DNA from: Actinomycetes bacterium
GTDB lineage: Bacteria > Actinomycetota > Acidimicrobiia > Acidimicrobiales > Palsa-688
Direction: 5' to 3'
Length of the DNA: 59,804 nt
Assembly: GCA_021787035.1 (NCBI GenBank)
Contig: JAJYMM010000191.1
Span: 1 to 59,804 of the forward strand
The position numbers were made by a program, and so were the translations under genes. The notes under the pieces were generated by a model, which was given only the letters and a program-made list of their open reading frames with translations, did not search any database and was not told the origin of the DNA. Below are positions 25,543 through 35,088 of the stretch, piece by piece (position 1 is the stretch's first letter; the number at the start of each line of letters is the position of its first letter).

Positions 25543-27207
25543 ATGATGGCCGGGATGACGAGTCTGGCCCATGACATCGCTGCCCTGCCTGACCTTCTGC
25601 ACGACCGTGCCGAAGCCGGCCCGGTTCGTACGCGGCGGCCCACCTATGTGGACCTGTTGCCACCCTGCAACTCAGCCTGCCCGGCAGGGGAGAACGTCCA
25701 GGCGTGGCTCGCGCACGCCGAGGCGGGCCGGTACGAAGCTGCGTGGAGGGCTTTGGTCGCGGACAACCCGATGCCGGCGGTCCACGGGCGGGTTTGCTAC
25801 CACCCTTGCGAAGGCAAGTGCAACCGCGCCGAGCTTGACGAAGCGGTTTCTATCCACGGGGTCGAGCGCTTCCTCGGGGACCGGGCCCTCGAGGAAGGTT
25901 GGCAGTTCCCCCGGCCAGAAGTCCGCAGCGGGAAGCGGGTGCTCGTCGTCGGGTGCGGGCCGAGCGGCCTGTCTGCTGCTTACCACTTGGCGCGAAGGGG
26001 CCACGAGGTCGAGGTGCGCGACGCCGGCCCCGAGCCTGGCGGGATGATGCGTTACGGGATCCCCGCGTACCGCCTGCCACGCGACGTGCTGGAGGCGGAG
26101 ATAGCGCGCATCCCTGCCCTCGGTGTGCGAATGACGGGCTCCCACAAGGTGGAGGACCTTGAGGCCGAGCGCCGTGAGGGAGGCTTCGATGCGGTCTTCG
26201 TTGCGGTGGGGGCCCATCTTTCCAAGCGGGTCGACATACCGGCGGGCGACACCGCGCGGGTTGTCGACGCGCTCGGGTTCCTGAAGGGCGTGGCGAGCGG
26301 AGAGCACCCCGTCGTCGGCCGGAGGGTTGCGGTCTACGGTGGGGGGAACACCGCGATGGACGCCGCCCGGACCGCTCGGCGCTTGGGGGCCTCGGACACG
26401 ACGATCGTCTATCGCCGGACGCGCGCGCAGATGCCCGCGCACGAAGAAGAGGCCGCCGACGCGGAGCGCGAAGGGGTCCGGATCAACTGGCTCCGTACGA
26501 TCACGGCCTTCGAAGGGCCAGAGATGACCGTCGAGGTCATGGAGCTCGACGAGACCGGTTTCCCCCGCCCGACCGGGCGCTTCGAGACCCTGGCCGCCGA
26601 CACCGTGATCCTTGCGCTCGGCCAGGACACCGACACGGCTTTCTTGCGCTCCGTCCCCGGCGTCTCCTTCGCTCGTGACGGGACGGTGAGCGTTTCGTCC
26701 ACGATGATGACCGGGTGCCCGGGGGTCTTCGCCGGCGGGGACATGGTGCCGGCAGAACGCACGGTCACCGTCGGTGTCGGTCATGGCAAGATGGCCGCAC
26801 GTCACATTGACTCCTGGTTGCGAGGCGAGGCGGCGAGCGCCAAGGCCAAGCACCCTGAGGCGGCCTTCGGTGGCCTGCACCTATGGTATTTTGGCGATTT
26901 CTTCCGTCGCTCCCAGCCCGAACGCCCGCCAGCGGAGCGGCTATCGGACTTTTTCGAAGTCGTGAGCGGGCTTTCGGAAAAAGAGGCGGGTTACGAGGCG
27001 GGGCGTTGCCTGTCGTGTGGCAACTGCTTCGAGTGTGACGGCTGTTACGGGGCATGCCCCGAGGACGCTGTCATAAAGCTTGGGCCGGGCAACCGGTACC
27101 GCTTCGACTACGAGCGCTGTACGGGGTGCGCGGTCTGTTACGAGCAGTGCCCCGTCCACGCCATAGAGATGGTCCCTGAACCGAGCGGCGTATGGAGGGG
27201 CAGATGA
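25543..27207 (+). CDS. GltD-like NAD(P)/FAD oxidoreductase with C-terminal 2x4Fe-4S ferredoxin domain
   Basis: A 554-residue flavoprotein. An N-terminal Fe-S helical domain has CNSACPAGENVQAWLA and CYHPCEGKCNRAELDEAV as in glutamate synthase beta. A FAD motif VLVVGCGPSGLSAAYHL and an NADP motif VAVYGGGNTAMDAA follow. The C-terminus holds extra cysteines (CLSCGNCFECDGCYGACP) and CTGCAVCYEQCP. This fits an enzyme moving electrons between NAD(P)H and ferredoxin. ATGs at 25543, 25546 and 25555 are all possible starts. Its stop overlaps the PFOR start (ATGA), so it is probably the redox partner that recycles reduced ferredoxin from PFOR. Confidence 0.85.
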   Translation: MMAGMTSLAHDIAALPDLLHDRAEAGPVRTRRPTYVDLLPPCNSACPAGENVQAWLAHAEAGRYEAAWRALVADNPMPAVHGRVCYHPCEGKCNRAELDEAVSIHGVERFLGDRALEEGWQFPRPEVRSGKRVLVVGCGPSGLSAAYHLARRGHEVEVRDAGPEPGGMMRYGIPAYRLPRDVLEAEIARIPALGVRMTGSHKVEDLEAERREGGFDAVFVAVGAHLSKRVDIPAGDTARVVDALGFLKGVASGEHPVVGRRVAVYGGGNTAMDAARTARRLGASDTTIVYRRTRAQMPAHEEEAADAEREGVRINWLRTITAFEGPEMTVEVMELDETGFPRPTGRFETLAADTVILALGQDTDTAFLRSVPGVSFARDGTVSVSSTMMTGCPGVFAGGDMVPAERTVTVGVGHGKMAARHIDSWLRGEAASAKAKHPEAAFGGLHLWYFGDFFRRSQPERPPAERLSDFFEVVSGLSEKEAGYEAGRCLSCGNCFECDGCYGACPEDAVIKLGPGNRYRFDYERCTGCAVCYEQCPVHAIEMVPEPSGVWRGR

Positions 27208-30200
27208 GGGCGACGATTGATGGCAACGAGGCGGCCGTATCGGTTGCCTACCGTCTGAACGAGCTTTGCTGCATATTCCCGATAACGCCGTCCTCACCGA
27301 TGGCTGAGCTGGCGGACGAGTGGTCCGCCAAAGGCCGCCAAAACATCTTTGGGACGGTCCCCTCGGTGGTCGAGATGCAAAGCGAAGGCGGGGCGGCTGG
27401 CGCGCTCCACGGTGCCCTCCAGGGCGGCGCGCTCTCGACGACGTTCACCGCTTCGCAGGGCCTGTTGCTCATGGTGCCAAACATGTTCAAGATCGCTGGC
27501 GAGCTCACGCCGGCCACCATCCACGTGGCCGCTCGCTCTCTCGCCGCCCAGGCCCTATCTATATTCGGCGACCACCAAGACGTGATGGCGGTGCGCGAGA
27601 CCGGCTTTGCGCTTCTCGCCTCCTCGTCAGTGCAAGAAGCCCACGACATGGCCGCAATCGCACAGTCTGCAACACTCGCGTCTCGGGTGCCCTTCGTGCA
27701 CTTCTTCGACGGGTTCCGCACTTCGCACGAGTTGAACACGATCGAACTGCTCTCAGACGACGACCTCAGGGCACTGGTCCCCGGTGGGCTCGTGCTGGCC
27801 CACCGCCAGCGGGCGATGTCACCCGAGCACCCCTTTATACGGGGCACGTCGCAAAACCCCGACGTCTACTTCCAGGCCCGCGAGACCGTGAACCCCTACT
27901 ACGAGGCCGTGCCGGCCTTGGTCGAGGAGGCGATGGGGAAGCTCGCCGAACGCACCGGGCGGAGCTACCACCTGGTCGACTACGACGGCCACCCCGATGC
28001 CGAGCAAGTTGTCGTTGCCATGGGCTCGGGAGCCGAGACGCTCCGTGAGACGGTCAGGCACCTGGTGGCGTCGGGTGAGCGGGTGGGAGTCGTGACACTA
28101 CGGCTTTACCGCCCGTTCCCCGCGGACGCTCTCCTTGGCGCGCTCCCCCCTACCGTGAAGCGCGTCGCCGTGCTGGACAGGACCAAGGAACCCGGCTCTT
28201 TTGGCGAGCCTCTCTTCTTGGACGTCCTCGGGGCGGTGGCTGAGGCCCACGCACGGGGGGAGCGCGACGTCATGCCGCTTGTCACTGGTGGGCGCTACGG
28301 GCTCTCCTCGAAGGAGTTCACTCCCGGCATGGCCGCCGGCGTCTTCGCGGAACTCGGCCGTGCAGAGCCCCGCCGGCGCTTCACCGTTGGTATAACCGAT
28401 GATGTATCGGGGACGAGTATCGAATATGACGCGGCCCTCGACATAGAGCCCTCGGGGACGCTGAGGGCGCTCTTTTTTGGCCTGGGTTCCGACGGTACGG
28501 TCGGCGCCAACAAAAACACCATCAAGATCCTGGGCGACGAGGGGCTCTATGCCCAGGGCTATTTCGTCTACGACTCGAAGAAGTCGGGCGGCTATACGAC
28601 TTCGCACCTGCGTTTCGGCCCCGACCCCATAAAGGCGCCTTACCTGGTGGGCAAGGCTGGGTTCATAGGGTGCCACCGGTTGGGCTTGATCGAGCGCGAG
28701 GAGGTACTGGGGCGCGCCGCCCCGGGTGCCACCTTGCTGCTCAACTGCGAGTACCCAGCGGACAAGGTCTGGGAGGCCCTGGCCCGCCCGGTCCAAGAGA
28801 GGATGATCGAAAAGAGGATCCAACTTTATGTCGTTGACGCCAGCCGGATCGCGAGGGACGTGGGGCTCGGGAACCGTGTGAACACAGTCCTCCAAACGTG
28901 CTTTTTTGCCATCTCCGGCGTACTCGACCAGGGCAGAGCTATCGAGAAGGTAAAGGAGGCGGTCAGGAAGACCTACGGTCGGCGAGGCCAGAAGGTCGTC
29001 GACGCCAACTTGGCCGCGGTGGACCGGGCCCTCGAGGGCCTCGGGCGGGCCCAGATCCCCGGGCAGGTCACATCTCGGAGCGAGCTCGCCCCGCTCGTGC
29101 CAGCGGGTGCACCTGATTTCGTCCGAGAGGTCACCGCCTTGATGATGGCCGGCCAGGGGGACGCGATCCCGGTCAGCGCCTTGCCCGCCGACGGCACCTG
29201 GCCGGTCGGCACGGCGGCTTACGAGAAGCGCAATATCTCCGACCTCGTTGCGGAATGGGACGCCGGCCTTTGTATCCAGTGTGGTAATTGCAGTTTTGTT
29301 TGCCCCCACAGCGTGATCCGCTCGAAGTACTACGACAGCGCCAAACTTGCGGGGGCGCCGGCGGGCTTTCGCTCGGCGCCGCTCAACGCACGGGGCTTGC
29401 CGGAGACCTCTTATACGTTGCAGGTCTACCTCGAGGACTGCACCGGCTGCGGGCTCTGCGTGGAGGCCTGCCCGGTGAGCGCGCCGGGCGACCCCGCCAG
29501 GAAAGCCATCAACCTGTCGTGGCGGGAGGCTCTCCTCCCCGTCGAACGGGAAAGCATCGCGTTTTTCGAGTCCCTTCCGACGGCGGAGCGCTCACGGGTT
29601 GACTTCGGGACGGTCCGGGGGGCGCAGTTCCTTCAGCCCTTGTTCGAGTTTTCTGGTGCTTGTGCCGGCTGCGGCGAAACCCCTTACGTGAAGCTGGTGT
29701 CCCAGCTGTTCGGGGACCGGGCGGTCGTCGCCAACGCCACAGGGTGCTCGTCCATCTACGGCGGCAACTTGCCCACCACACCGTGGACGGCCAATTCCGA
29801 GGGGCGCGGGCCGGCCTGGTCCAACTCACTTTTCGAGGACAATGCGGAGTTTGGCCTGGGGCTGCGCCTGGCGGCCGACCACCACGCGGCTCTCGCCAGG
29901 GAGCGGCTGTCTCAGCTGAGGGAGGCGCTGGGAGGAGACCTCGTCGAAGGGATACTGCGAGCGCCGCAGCGTTCGGAGTCGGAGCTCGCCGCCCAGCGTG
30001 ACCGCTTGCGTGAGCTGCGCCGGTACCTCTCTGTCCTCGACACGCCCTTCGCTCGAGATCTAGAGAGCGTCGCAGAACACCTGTTGCGCCGGAGCGTCTG
30101 GATTATCGGTGGCGACGGTTGGGCTTACGATATAGGGTCGGCTGGGCTGGACCACGTTTTGGCAAGTGGGCGCGACGTGAACGTGCTCGTGCTTGATACT

Positions 30201-30785
30201 GAGGTGTATTCGAACACCGGGGGCCAGGCTTCGAAGGCGACGCCCCTTGGAGCGGTAGCCAAGTTCGCTGCTGCCGGGAAGACGGCAGAGAAAAAGGACA
30301 TCGCCCTCCAGGCGATCGCCTATGGGAGCGTGTACGTCGCGAGGGTGGCGATGGGGGCGGACCCCGAGCAAACCCTCCGGGCCTTCCGGGAGGCCGAGGC
30401 CTATGACGGGCCATCGCTCATCATTGCTTACAGCCATTGCATCGCCCATGGGATCGAAAAGGATGGAGTTATCTTGCGGAACGGCCTCGACCAGCAGTAC
30501 AAGGCGGTGGCCAGCGGCCATTGGCCGCTCCTTCGCTATGACCCGGTCTTGCGGTCCACCGGTGACAACCCCTTCCTTCTCGACTCGCCCCGCCCGCGTA
30601 TCGGGCTTGGGGAGTACGTTGGGCGGGAACTGCGCTACTCCGTGCTCGGCCGTTCAGACCCCGTCGAGGCCGAGCGGCTCGCGGGGCTGGCACAAGAGGC
30701 CGTCGACCGGCGCTGGGCGACCTATGAGGAAATGGCGACCCGTCCCGCAAGGCGTTATGCGCCTGATGCAAGGAGGGAGCGGTAG
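27204..30785 (+). CDS. nifJ: Pyruvate:ferredoxin (flavodoxin) oxidoreductase, single-chain
   Basis: A 1193-residue homodimer-type PFOR that converts pyruvate and CoA to acetyl-CoA, CO2 and reduced ferredoxin using TPP and Fe-S clusters. It starts MRATIDGNEAAVSVAYRLNE with the usual N-terminal domain. Central ferredoxin motifs are CIQCGNCSFVCP and CTGCGLCVEACP. The TPP region has CAGCGETPYVKL, GDGWAYDIG and NTGGQASK. ATG at 27204 overlaps the upstream stop, and a start at 27192 is possible but redundant. It is an oxygen-sensitive fermentation or anaerobic enzyme, consistent with the hydrogenases and DosR-like box. Confidence 0.95.
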   Translation: MRATIDGNEAAVSVAYRLNELCCIFPITPSSPMAELADEWSAKGRQNIFGTVPSVVEMQSEGGAAGALHGALQGGALSTTFTASQGLLLMVPNMFKIAGELTPATIHVAARSLAAQALSIFGDHQDVMAVRETGFALLASSSVQEAHDMAAIAQSATLASRVPFVHFFDGFRTSHELNTIELLSDDDLRALVPGGLVLAHRQRAMSPEHPFIRGTSQNPDVYFQARETVNPYYEAVPALVEEAMGKLAERTGRSYHLVDYDGHPDAEQVVVAMGSGAETLRETVRHLVASGERVGVVTLRLYRPFPADALLGALPPTVKRVAVLDRTKEPGSFGEPLFLDVLGAVAEAHARGERDVMPLVTGGRYGLSSKEFTPGMAAGVFAELGRAEPRRRFTVGITDDVSGTSIEYDAALDIEPSGTLRALFFGLGSDGTVGANKNTIKILGDEGLYAQGYFVYDSKKSGGYTTSHLRFGPDPIKAPYLVGKAGFIGCHRLGLIEREEVLGRAAPGATLLLNCEYPADKVWEALARPVQERMIEKRIQLYVVDASRIARDVGLGNRVNTVLQTCFFAISGVLDQGRAIEKVKEAVRKTYGRRGQKVVDANLAAVDRALEGLGRAQIPGQVTSRSELAPLVPAGAPDFVREVTALMMAGQGDAIPVSALPADGTWPVGTAAYEKRNISDLVAEWDAGLCIQCGNCSFVCPHSVIRSKYYDSAKLAGAPAGFRSAPLNARGLPETSYTLQVYLEDCTGCGLCVEACPVSAPGDPARKAINLSWREALLPVERESIAFFESLPTAERSRVDFGTVRGAQFLQPLFEFSGACAGCGETPYVKLVSQLFGDRAVVANATGCSSIYGGNLPTTPWTANSEGRGPAWSNSLFEDNAEFGLGLRLAADHHAALARERLSQLREALGGDLVEGILRAPQRSESELAAQRDRLRELRRYLSVLDTPFARDLESVAEHLLRRSVWIIGGDGWAYDIGSAGLDHVLASGRDVNVLVLDTEVYSNTGGQASKATPLGAVAKFAAAGKTAEKKDIALQAIAYGSVYVARVAMGADPEQTLRAFREAEAYDGPSLIIAYSHCIAHGIEKDGVILRNGLDQQYKAVASGHWPLLRYDPVLRSTGDNPFLLDSPRPRIGLGEYVGRELRYSVLGRSDPVEAERLAGLAQEAVDRRWATYEEMATRPARRYAPDARRER

Positions 30786-31795
30786 TGGCCGACCTCTCCA
30801 GCAACTACATGGGGCTTAGGCTCCAGAACCCGCTCGTCGCGTCTGCTTCGCCGCTTTCGCACACCCTGGCCGGGATCCGTTCTCTTGTAGAGGGGGGAGT
30901 GGGAGCGGTTGTCATGCACTCGCTCTTCGAGGAGGAGGTTGCCCTGGAGGCAGAACGCCAGGTTGCGTTGGCCGAAGCTGGCAGCGAGAGCTTTGCGGAA
31001 TCGCTTTCGTACTTCCCCGAAGTGCCTGGAGTCGAGGCCGGCGGAAGGCGTTACCTATCGGTGCTCGAGCGGGCGGCTACGGTGCTCAACGTGCCTGTGA
31101 TCGCCAGCCTGAACGGCACGACGCAAAAGGGTTGGACGCGCTTCGCCCACCAAATGGAAAGCGCCGGTGCCGCCGCCATTGAGCTGAACGTCTATTCTTC
31201 ACCGGGGCCGGAGGCCTCTGGGAGAGAAGTGGAGGAGCGTCACGTCGAGATCCTCGGCCTGGTGAAATCGTCTGTCTCGGTGCCGGTAGCTGTGAAACTT
31301 TCCCCTTACTACAGCTCGGTCGGGGAGGTCGCGCTCCGCATGGAGGAGGCGGGGGCGGACGCGCTCGTGCTGTTCAACCGCTTCCTCCACCCCGACATCG
31401 ACCCAGAGACCCTCCAGGTGGTCCCTGGCCTTGGGCTTTCGAGCGCCTCGGAAGGGCGGCTCGCACGAACCTGGATTGCTTTGCTTCGCCAGCGGCTCGA
31501 CACGAGCTTGGCGGCTTCGACGGGCGTGGATGGCCCCGACGATTTGGCCAAGTACCTCCTCGCGGGGGCCGACGTGGTCATGACGACGTCTGCGTTGCTT
31601 CGCCGCGGGCCGGACTACGCGCAAGTCCTTTTGGACGGCCTCAGCGATTGGATGTCGCGCAAGGGCTTCACGAGCATCGCCAAGGTCCGCGGCTTGTTGG
31701 CGGCCACGCCTTACCCTGGGCAGGGTGCCGAGGAGCGCGCTGGCTATGTGGCGGCGCTGCGCGCCGCCAACGCCAACGTCGCTGGCCCCTGGTGA
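30785..31795 (+). CDS. Dihydroorotate dehydrogenase-like (PreA/DHOD-fold) protein
   Basis: A 336-residue FMN-binding TIM-barrel protein. It shows LQNPLVASASPLSHT, IELNVYSSPGP, VPVAVKLSPYYSSV and ADVVMTTSALLRRGP as in class 1 DHOD homologues. The GTG start shares a base with the PFOR stop, making it the third gene of the operon. DHOD-like genes next to nifJ occur in other bacteria, but the substrate is not known and pyrimidine synthesis is not implied by this context. Confidence 0.82.
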   Translation: MADLSSNYMGLRLQNPLVASASPLSHTLAGIRSLVEGGVGAVVMHSLFEEEVALEAERQVALAEAGSESFAESLSYFPEVPGVEAGGRRYLSVLERAATVLNVPVIASLNGTTQKGWTRFAHQMESAGAAAIELNVYSSPGPEASGREVEERHVEILGLVKSSVSVPVAVKLSPYYSSVGEVALRMEEAGADALVLFNRFLHPDIDPETLQVVPGLGLSSASEGRLARTWIALLRQRLDTSLAASTGVDGPDDLAKYLLAGADVVMTTSALLRRGPDYAQVLLDGLSDWMSRKGFTSIAKVRGLLAATPYPGQGAEERAGYVAALRAANANVAGPW

Positions 31796-31822
31796 GCGCC
31801 TGCCCGGAGCGCCAAATCGGGG

Positions 31823-33043
31823 TCAGGTGGCAGGCCTGTGCTCGAGCGCGGCCGACCCCAAGTGCGCTGCGGCGAGCTGGAGGAGAGCACCCACGCACAG
31901 CACGACAAGGATCGCTTCGACTGGCCGGGCGACGGCAAGGAGCGCGGTCAGCGATAGGACCGCCCCGATGCGCCCGGCGTTGATCGCGACTTCCTGGGAG
32001 AGCATGTAGGTCCCGCGGATCTGGCTGGCGGCGGGGTCGGCGTCGATGACGTCGAGCACGCCAGCGGCGAGGGGGACCATGAGGCCGGGGTAGACAAGCC
32101 CCGAAAGCGCGCCGTAGACCATGAGCATGGCAAAGTCGGCCCGGAATAGGAGCATCGTCGTCGCCAGCGCGAACCCAGCCGCCCCCATCCACATGCCGAG
32201 CGACCTCGACTCGGGGCGGAGCCTTCCGGCGAGCACCGACGTGCCCACGCTGGCGAGGGACGCCACAGCGGCGAACTCGCCTTGGGCGGTGGAGCTGTGG
32301 GTGGCCATGGCCACCAGCACGATGAGGCCGAGCCCACCTGCCGCTTGCTTGAACCCCCGCATCACGATCGCGAGCCACATCCTGCCCCACTCGCTTTGCA
32401 GCGGGGGGATGGCGAGGGCGCGGCGCAGAGGCACGCCCCCGATCCCGTGAGTGTTGCTCAGGCCTCGCGCCGCCCACCAGGCAAGGACGAAGGCGACGAG
32501 GGCGATCGTAAACACCACCACAAAGCCCGTCTCTCCCCCGAGGCGGCCGATGATGGCCCCTGCGGTGAGGGGCATCACGAAGTTGAGCACGCTCGTTACG
32601 GCGAAGTTCAAGCCGTAGAAGTGGCCTCGCCCTTCGGGGGAGAGGACGTCGTAGGTGAGCGTGTTCGCACCGAGCCAGTATGTGCCGGCCGCCACACCAC
32701 TTACCAAGCCGAGCTCGAGCGCCAGCTCGCCCGCCTCGTGGCCGAGGGCTATGAGTAGCAGGTAGAACGTGGCGTTCAAGCCGAGGCCAGTCCGGAACAG
32801 CTTCCTCGGCGAGGTCTCCGGGAACCACCTCGCCATGGCGAGGAACCCAAAGGTGAGGCCCGTATAACTGCCGAGCGAGTAAAGCACCATCTTGGTGATT
32901 GACCCGCTCGTGACATAAAAGAACAGCGAAACGAACACACTCGACGCGGCGAAACCCGCGTTGACGAGCCCTCCACTAGCCAACAGCCTCTTGCAGGGCA
33001 CATGGAGCACGCCACGGGCAACCCCGCCTCTAGCCCGCAACAT
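31823..33043 (-). CDS. MFS transporter
   Basis: A 406-residue 12-helix transporter of unknown substrate. I place the start at ATG 33043 because a purine-rich ribosome-binding region (GGAAGAAGGA, then GTGAGG) precedes it. An in-frame ATG at 33187 adds 48 polar residues that look non-coding. Conserved features include GLNFAVTSVLNF and the loop SPEGRGHFYGLN. It is convergent with the PFOR operon. A DosR-like box at 33222 lies between it and the divergent gene at 33296. Confidence 0.75.
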   Translation of the reverse strand: MLRARGGVARGVLHVPCKRLLASGGLVNAGFAASSVFVSLFFYVTSGSITKMVLYSLGSYTGLTFGFLAMARWFPETSPRKLFRTGLGLNATFYLLLIALGHEAGELALELGLVSGVAAGTYWLGANTLTYDVLSPEGRGHFYGLNFAVTSVLNFVMPLTAGAIIGRLGGETGFVVVFTIALVAFVLAWWAARGLSNTHGIGGVPLRRALAIPPLQSEWGRMWLAIVMRGFKQAAGGLGLIVLVAMATHSSTAQGEFAAVASLASVGTSVLAGRLRPESRSLGMWMGAAGFALATTMLLFRADFAMLMVYGALSGLVYPGLMVPLAAGVLDVIDADPAASQIRGTYMLSQEVAINAGRIGAVLSLTALLAVARPVEAILVVLCVGALLQLAAAHLGSAALEHRPAT

Positions 33044-33221
33044 CCTCACGATCCTTCTTCCTTCCAGTGGCCTACTAGCGTACAGACGGTTGCAGGGCCG
33101 CCCAGCTTGAGGCTTTTGGGGAACCCTTGCCAACGCGGGCCGCCGCATCCGAGGGGGTGGCATGGCCTGGCTGACCGGTACTGACATCTCCCTCCCTTGA
33201 GCTCTTGCCTCGGGGCACCCT

Positions 33222-33235
33222 GGGACTTTGTGCCC
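33222..33235. promoter_or_regulatory. DosR-like box between divergent genes 33043 and 33296
   Basis: GGGACTTTGTGCCC in the context CCTGGGACTTTGTGCCCTAGG. The centre is 67 bp before the ATG at 33296. Confidence 0.55.
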
Positions 33236-33295
33236 TAGGCGGCTCCCGATGCCTCTAGTTACAATTAGCTACCCCTGAAGCTCAGGAGGTCAGCT

Positions 33296-33526
33296 ATGAG
33301 TAGTGCTCGCGAGGGATCGCGCGAGGGAGCGCGTCAAGCAGCCAGAGCAATGCTTGACCTAAGTGGGCCCGATAAACGGAGCGAGAGCGAAGGCGCCGGC
33401 GGCTCCAGTGTCAGGTCTCGCCGATCTGCTCTTAGGCAAGCCGACAAGTTCGTAACCGAGTGGAGCTACGGCTACTGCGACGACGAGGCCGAGGCTCCTT
33501 TAGGCAATAAGCGTAAGCCGCAGTAG
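33296..33526 (+). CDS. Small charged hypothetical protein
   Basis: A 76-residue protein, rich in Ser, Arg, Glu and Gly, with no signal or membrane helix and one Cys (GYCDDEAEA). CAGGAGGTCAGCT gives a very good ribosome-binding site before ATG 33296. It is 33 bp before the cNMP-binding gene, and the two probably form one transcript under the DosR-like box. No family is recognised. Confidence 0.6.
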   Translation: MSSAREGSREGARQAARAMLDLSGPDKRSESEGAGGSSVRSRRSALRQADKFVTEWSYGYCDDEAEAPLGNKRKPQ

Positions 33527-33559
33527 CCGCGCAGGCCTCGCATCGGAGGTCAAGTCCCA

Positions 33560-34087
33560 ATGACCACAAGTGATATCGCAGAATTGGCAGCCAGCCACCC
33601 GGTGCTCGTCGGGCTTCCCGGTGACACCGCCGCCCTCGTCAGTGGCTGCGCCCGCCAGGTGGCAGTGGAGACGGGGGATCACCTGCTCACCGAGGGCGAG
33701 CCGGCCCATTGCCTCTACTTGCTCCGTAGGGGCCGGGTCAGCCTGGAGGTGAGGGCCCCTGGTCGGGGGGCCCTCATGATCGAGACCCTTGGACCGGGTA
33801 GTGCGCTCGGGTGGTCGTGGTTGTTCCCGCCCTATCGATGGGAGTTCGACGCCCGCGCCCTTGAGCCGGTCGGCGCCATAGAGGTGGACGCCGACTGCTT
33901 CCGTGCCAAGATGGAGTCCGATCCGGCCTTCGGCTACGCGCTGATGAAGCGCTTCGCGTCCATTATGCTTGGGCGCCTCCAAACGACCCGCTTGCGGCTT
34001 CTCGACCTCTACGGGCAGGTGCCCCCGTCCCATAGCGGCGATGTTGTCGGAGCGGCCGGCGTGCATGGCCTTGTCGGGAGGGACTAG
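33560..34087 (+). CDS. Stand-alone cyclic-nucleotide-binding domain protein (CRP/FNR fold, no HTH)
   Basis: A 175-residue protein whose residues 15-140 form a CRP-like beta-roll (VETGDHLLTEGEPAHCLYLLRRGRV). The phosphate-binding cassette region is modified (GSALGWSWLFPPYRWEF), lacking the typical FGE-x-A-L-x-R pattern. A helical C-terminus follows but no DNA-binding HTH, so it is not a transcription factor in the usual sense. It may sense a ligand other than cAMP, as oxygen or redox sensors do. The shared transcript with the 33296 gene suggests a hypoxia-linked role. Confidence 0.78.
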   Translation: MTTSDIAELAASHPVLVGLPGDTAALVSGCARQVAVETGDHLLTEGEPAHCLYLLRRGRVSLEVRAPGRGALMIETLGPGSALGWSWLFPPYRWEFDARALEPVGAIEVDADCFRAKMESDPAFGYALMKRFASIMLGRLQTTRLRLLDLYGQVPPSHSGDVVGAAGVHGLVGRD

Positions 34088-34249
34088 AGGGGCGACAGTC
34101 GTCCCGGCGGGCAGGGCCACGGGCCTTAGAGCGGCGCTCCCGACCCAGGACGTGCGCACCTGAGGTCAGGTCGCCCCCGAGCGTGAAACTGGGGAGCGTC
34201 AGGATCAGGCATCGTCGCGGCCATAATGGTGGGAGAGGAGCGCACTGTG

Positions 34250-34948
34250 ATGGCCTTGGCTCTGGCGGTAGTGGCAATTGGGGTGGCCGTGGCTGCGCTA
34301 GGTGTGGCGTGGCGAGCTTGGCCCCGGAAAGATATCGGACGCGCTGGGTATGCCCAGGAGAGCGTCTCGCGACGGGCGCACGGGTTAACGCGTGCGGTCG
34401 AGGTCTTGGTGGTGCTCGACCTGCTCGCGGCAGCGGGGCTGGGGGTCTCGTTCCTTCGTAAGGGTGGCGCGGCTACGCCTGTTGGGGCGGCGCAGCGGGC
34501 GAGCACCAAGTCATCATCGACCACGTCTGCTCCTGCCACCTCAACTCGGGGTGTCCCGCTGTCTAGCACCACGTCCACTGCGACAGCCCCGCCGAGCACC
34601 TCGACCGCTTCGACCTCGAGGGGCCGCGCCGCATCGGTACCCACATCAAGGCCGTCGGTGGCATCGCCACGCGTACATAACGGTCCCAAACCTGTGCTCG
34701 CGGCTGTTTCGCCGGCGTCGGGCAGCGCGGGGGAGCACGTGACGCTGAGAGGCCACGGATTTTTCAGTAAAGACGGGCGGATAACAGTGACGTTCGGACC
34801 GGCGGAAGCACCGGTTTCTTGCCCCAACGAGACGACCTGCCATGCAACGGTGCCCGCGCGGCCAGCCAAGTCGCCGGGGACTGTCGGGGTGACCGTGTCG
34901 ACGGAAACGGGGAGCTCCAACCAGGTGACCTTTAAGTACGCGGCCTGA
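34250..34948 (+). CDS. Membrane-anchored protein with Ser/Thr-rich stalk and C-terminal IPT/TIG domain
   Basis: A 232-residue protein. Two membrane helices lie in the first ~75 residues (MALALAVVAIGVAVAALGVAW and VLVVLDLLAAAGLGVSF). A Ser/Thr/Ala/Pro-rich linker of about 85 residues follows. The C-terminal ~70 residues show ISPASGSAG-type IPT/TIG features (VSPASGSAGEHVTLRGHGF) with two Cys (SCPNETTCHATVP) that could form a disulfide. It probably presents a small Ig-like domain outside the cell. A start at 34226 is also possible. Confidence 0.65.
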   Translation: MALALAVVAIGVAVAALGVAWRAWPRKDIGRAGYAQESVSRRAHGLTRAVEVLVVLDLLAAAGLGVSFLRKGGAATPVGAAQRASTKSSSTTSAPATSTRGVPLSSTTSTATAPPSTSTASTSRGRAASVPTSRPSVASPRVHNGPKPVLAAVSPASGSAGEHVTLRGHGFFSKDGRITVTFGPAEAPVSCPNETTCHATVPARPAKSPGTVGVTVSTETGSSNQVTFKYAA

Positions 34949-35017
34949 GGCGCCATTGCCTGGCGGGTACCTTGGCGTGCAAGTTACCGACGCTTTGAGG
35001 CACCCCGGATGCAGCTA

Positions 35018-35052
35018 GGGCCAAAGGTCCCCCAGGATGGCCCATTGGTCCC
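35018..35052. promoter_or_regulatory. Tandem DosR-like boxes upstream of the MFS-UspA unit
   Basis: GGGCCAAAGGTCCC (35018-35031) and GGCCCATTGGTCCC (35039-35052) are exactly 21 bp apart. The second is centred 43 bp before ATG 35089. Confidence 0.65.
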
Positions 35053-35088
35053 CGTGAAGAGCACCGCTCGCACCTGTATGAAGGGACT

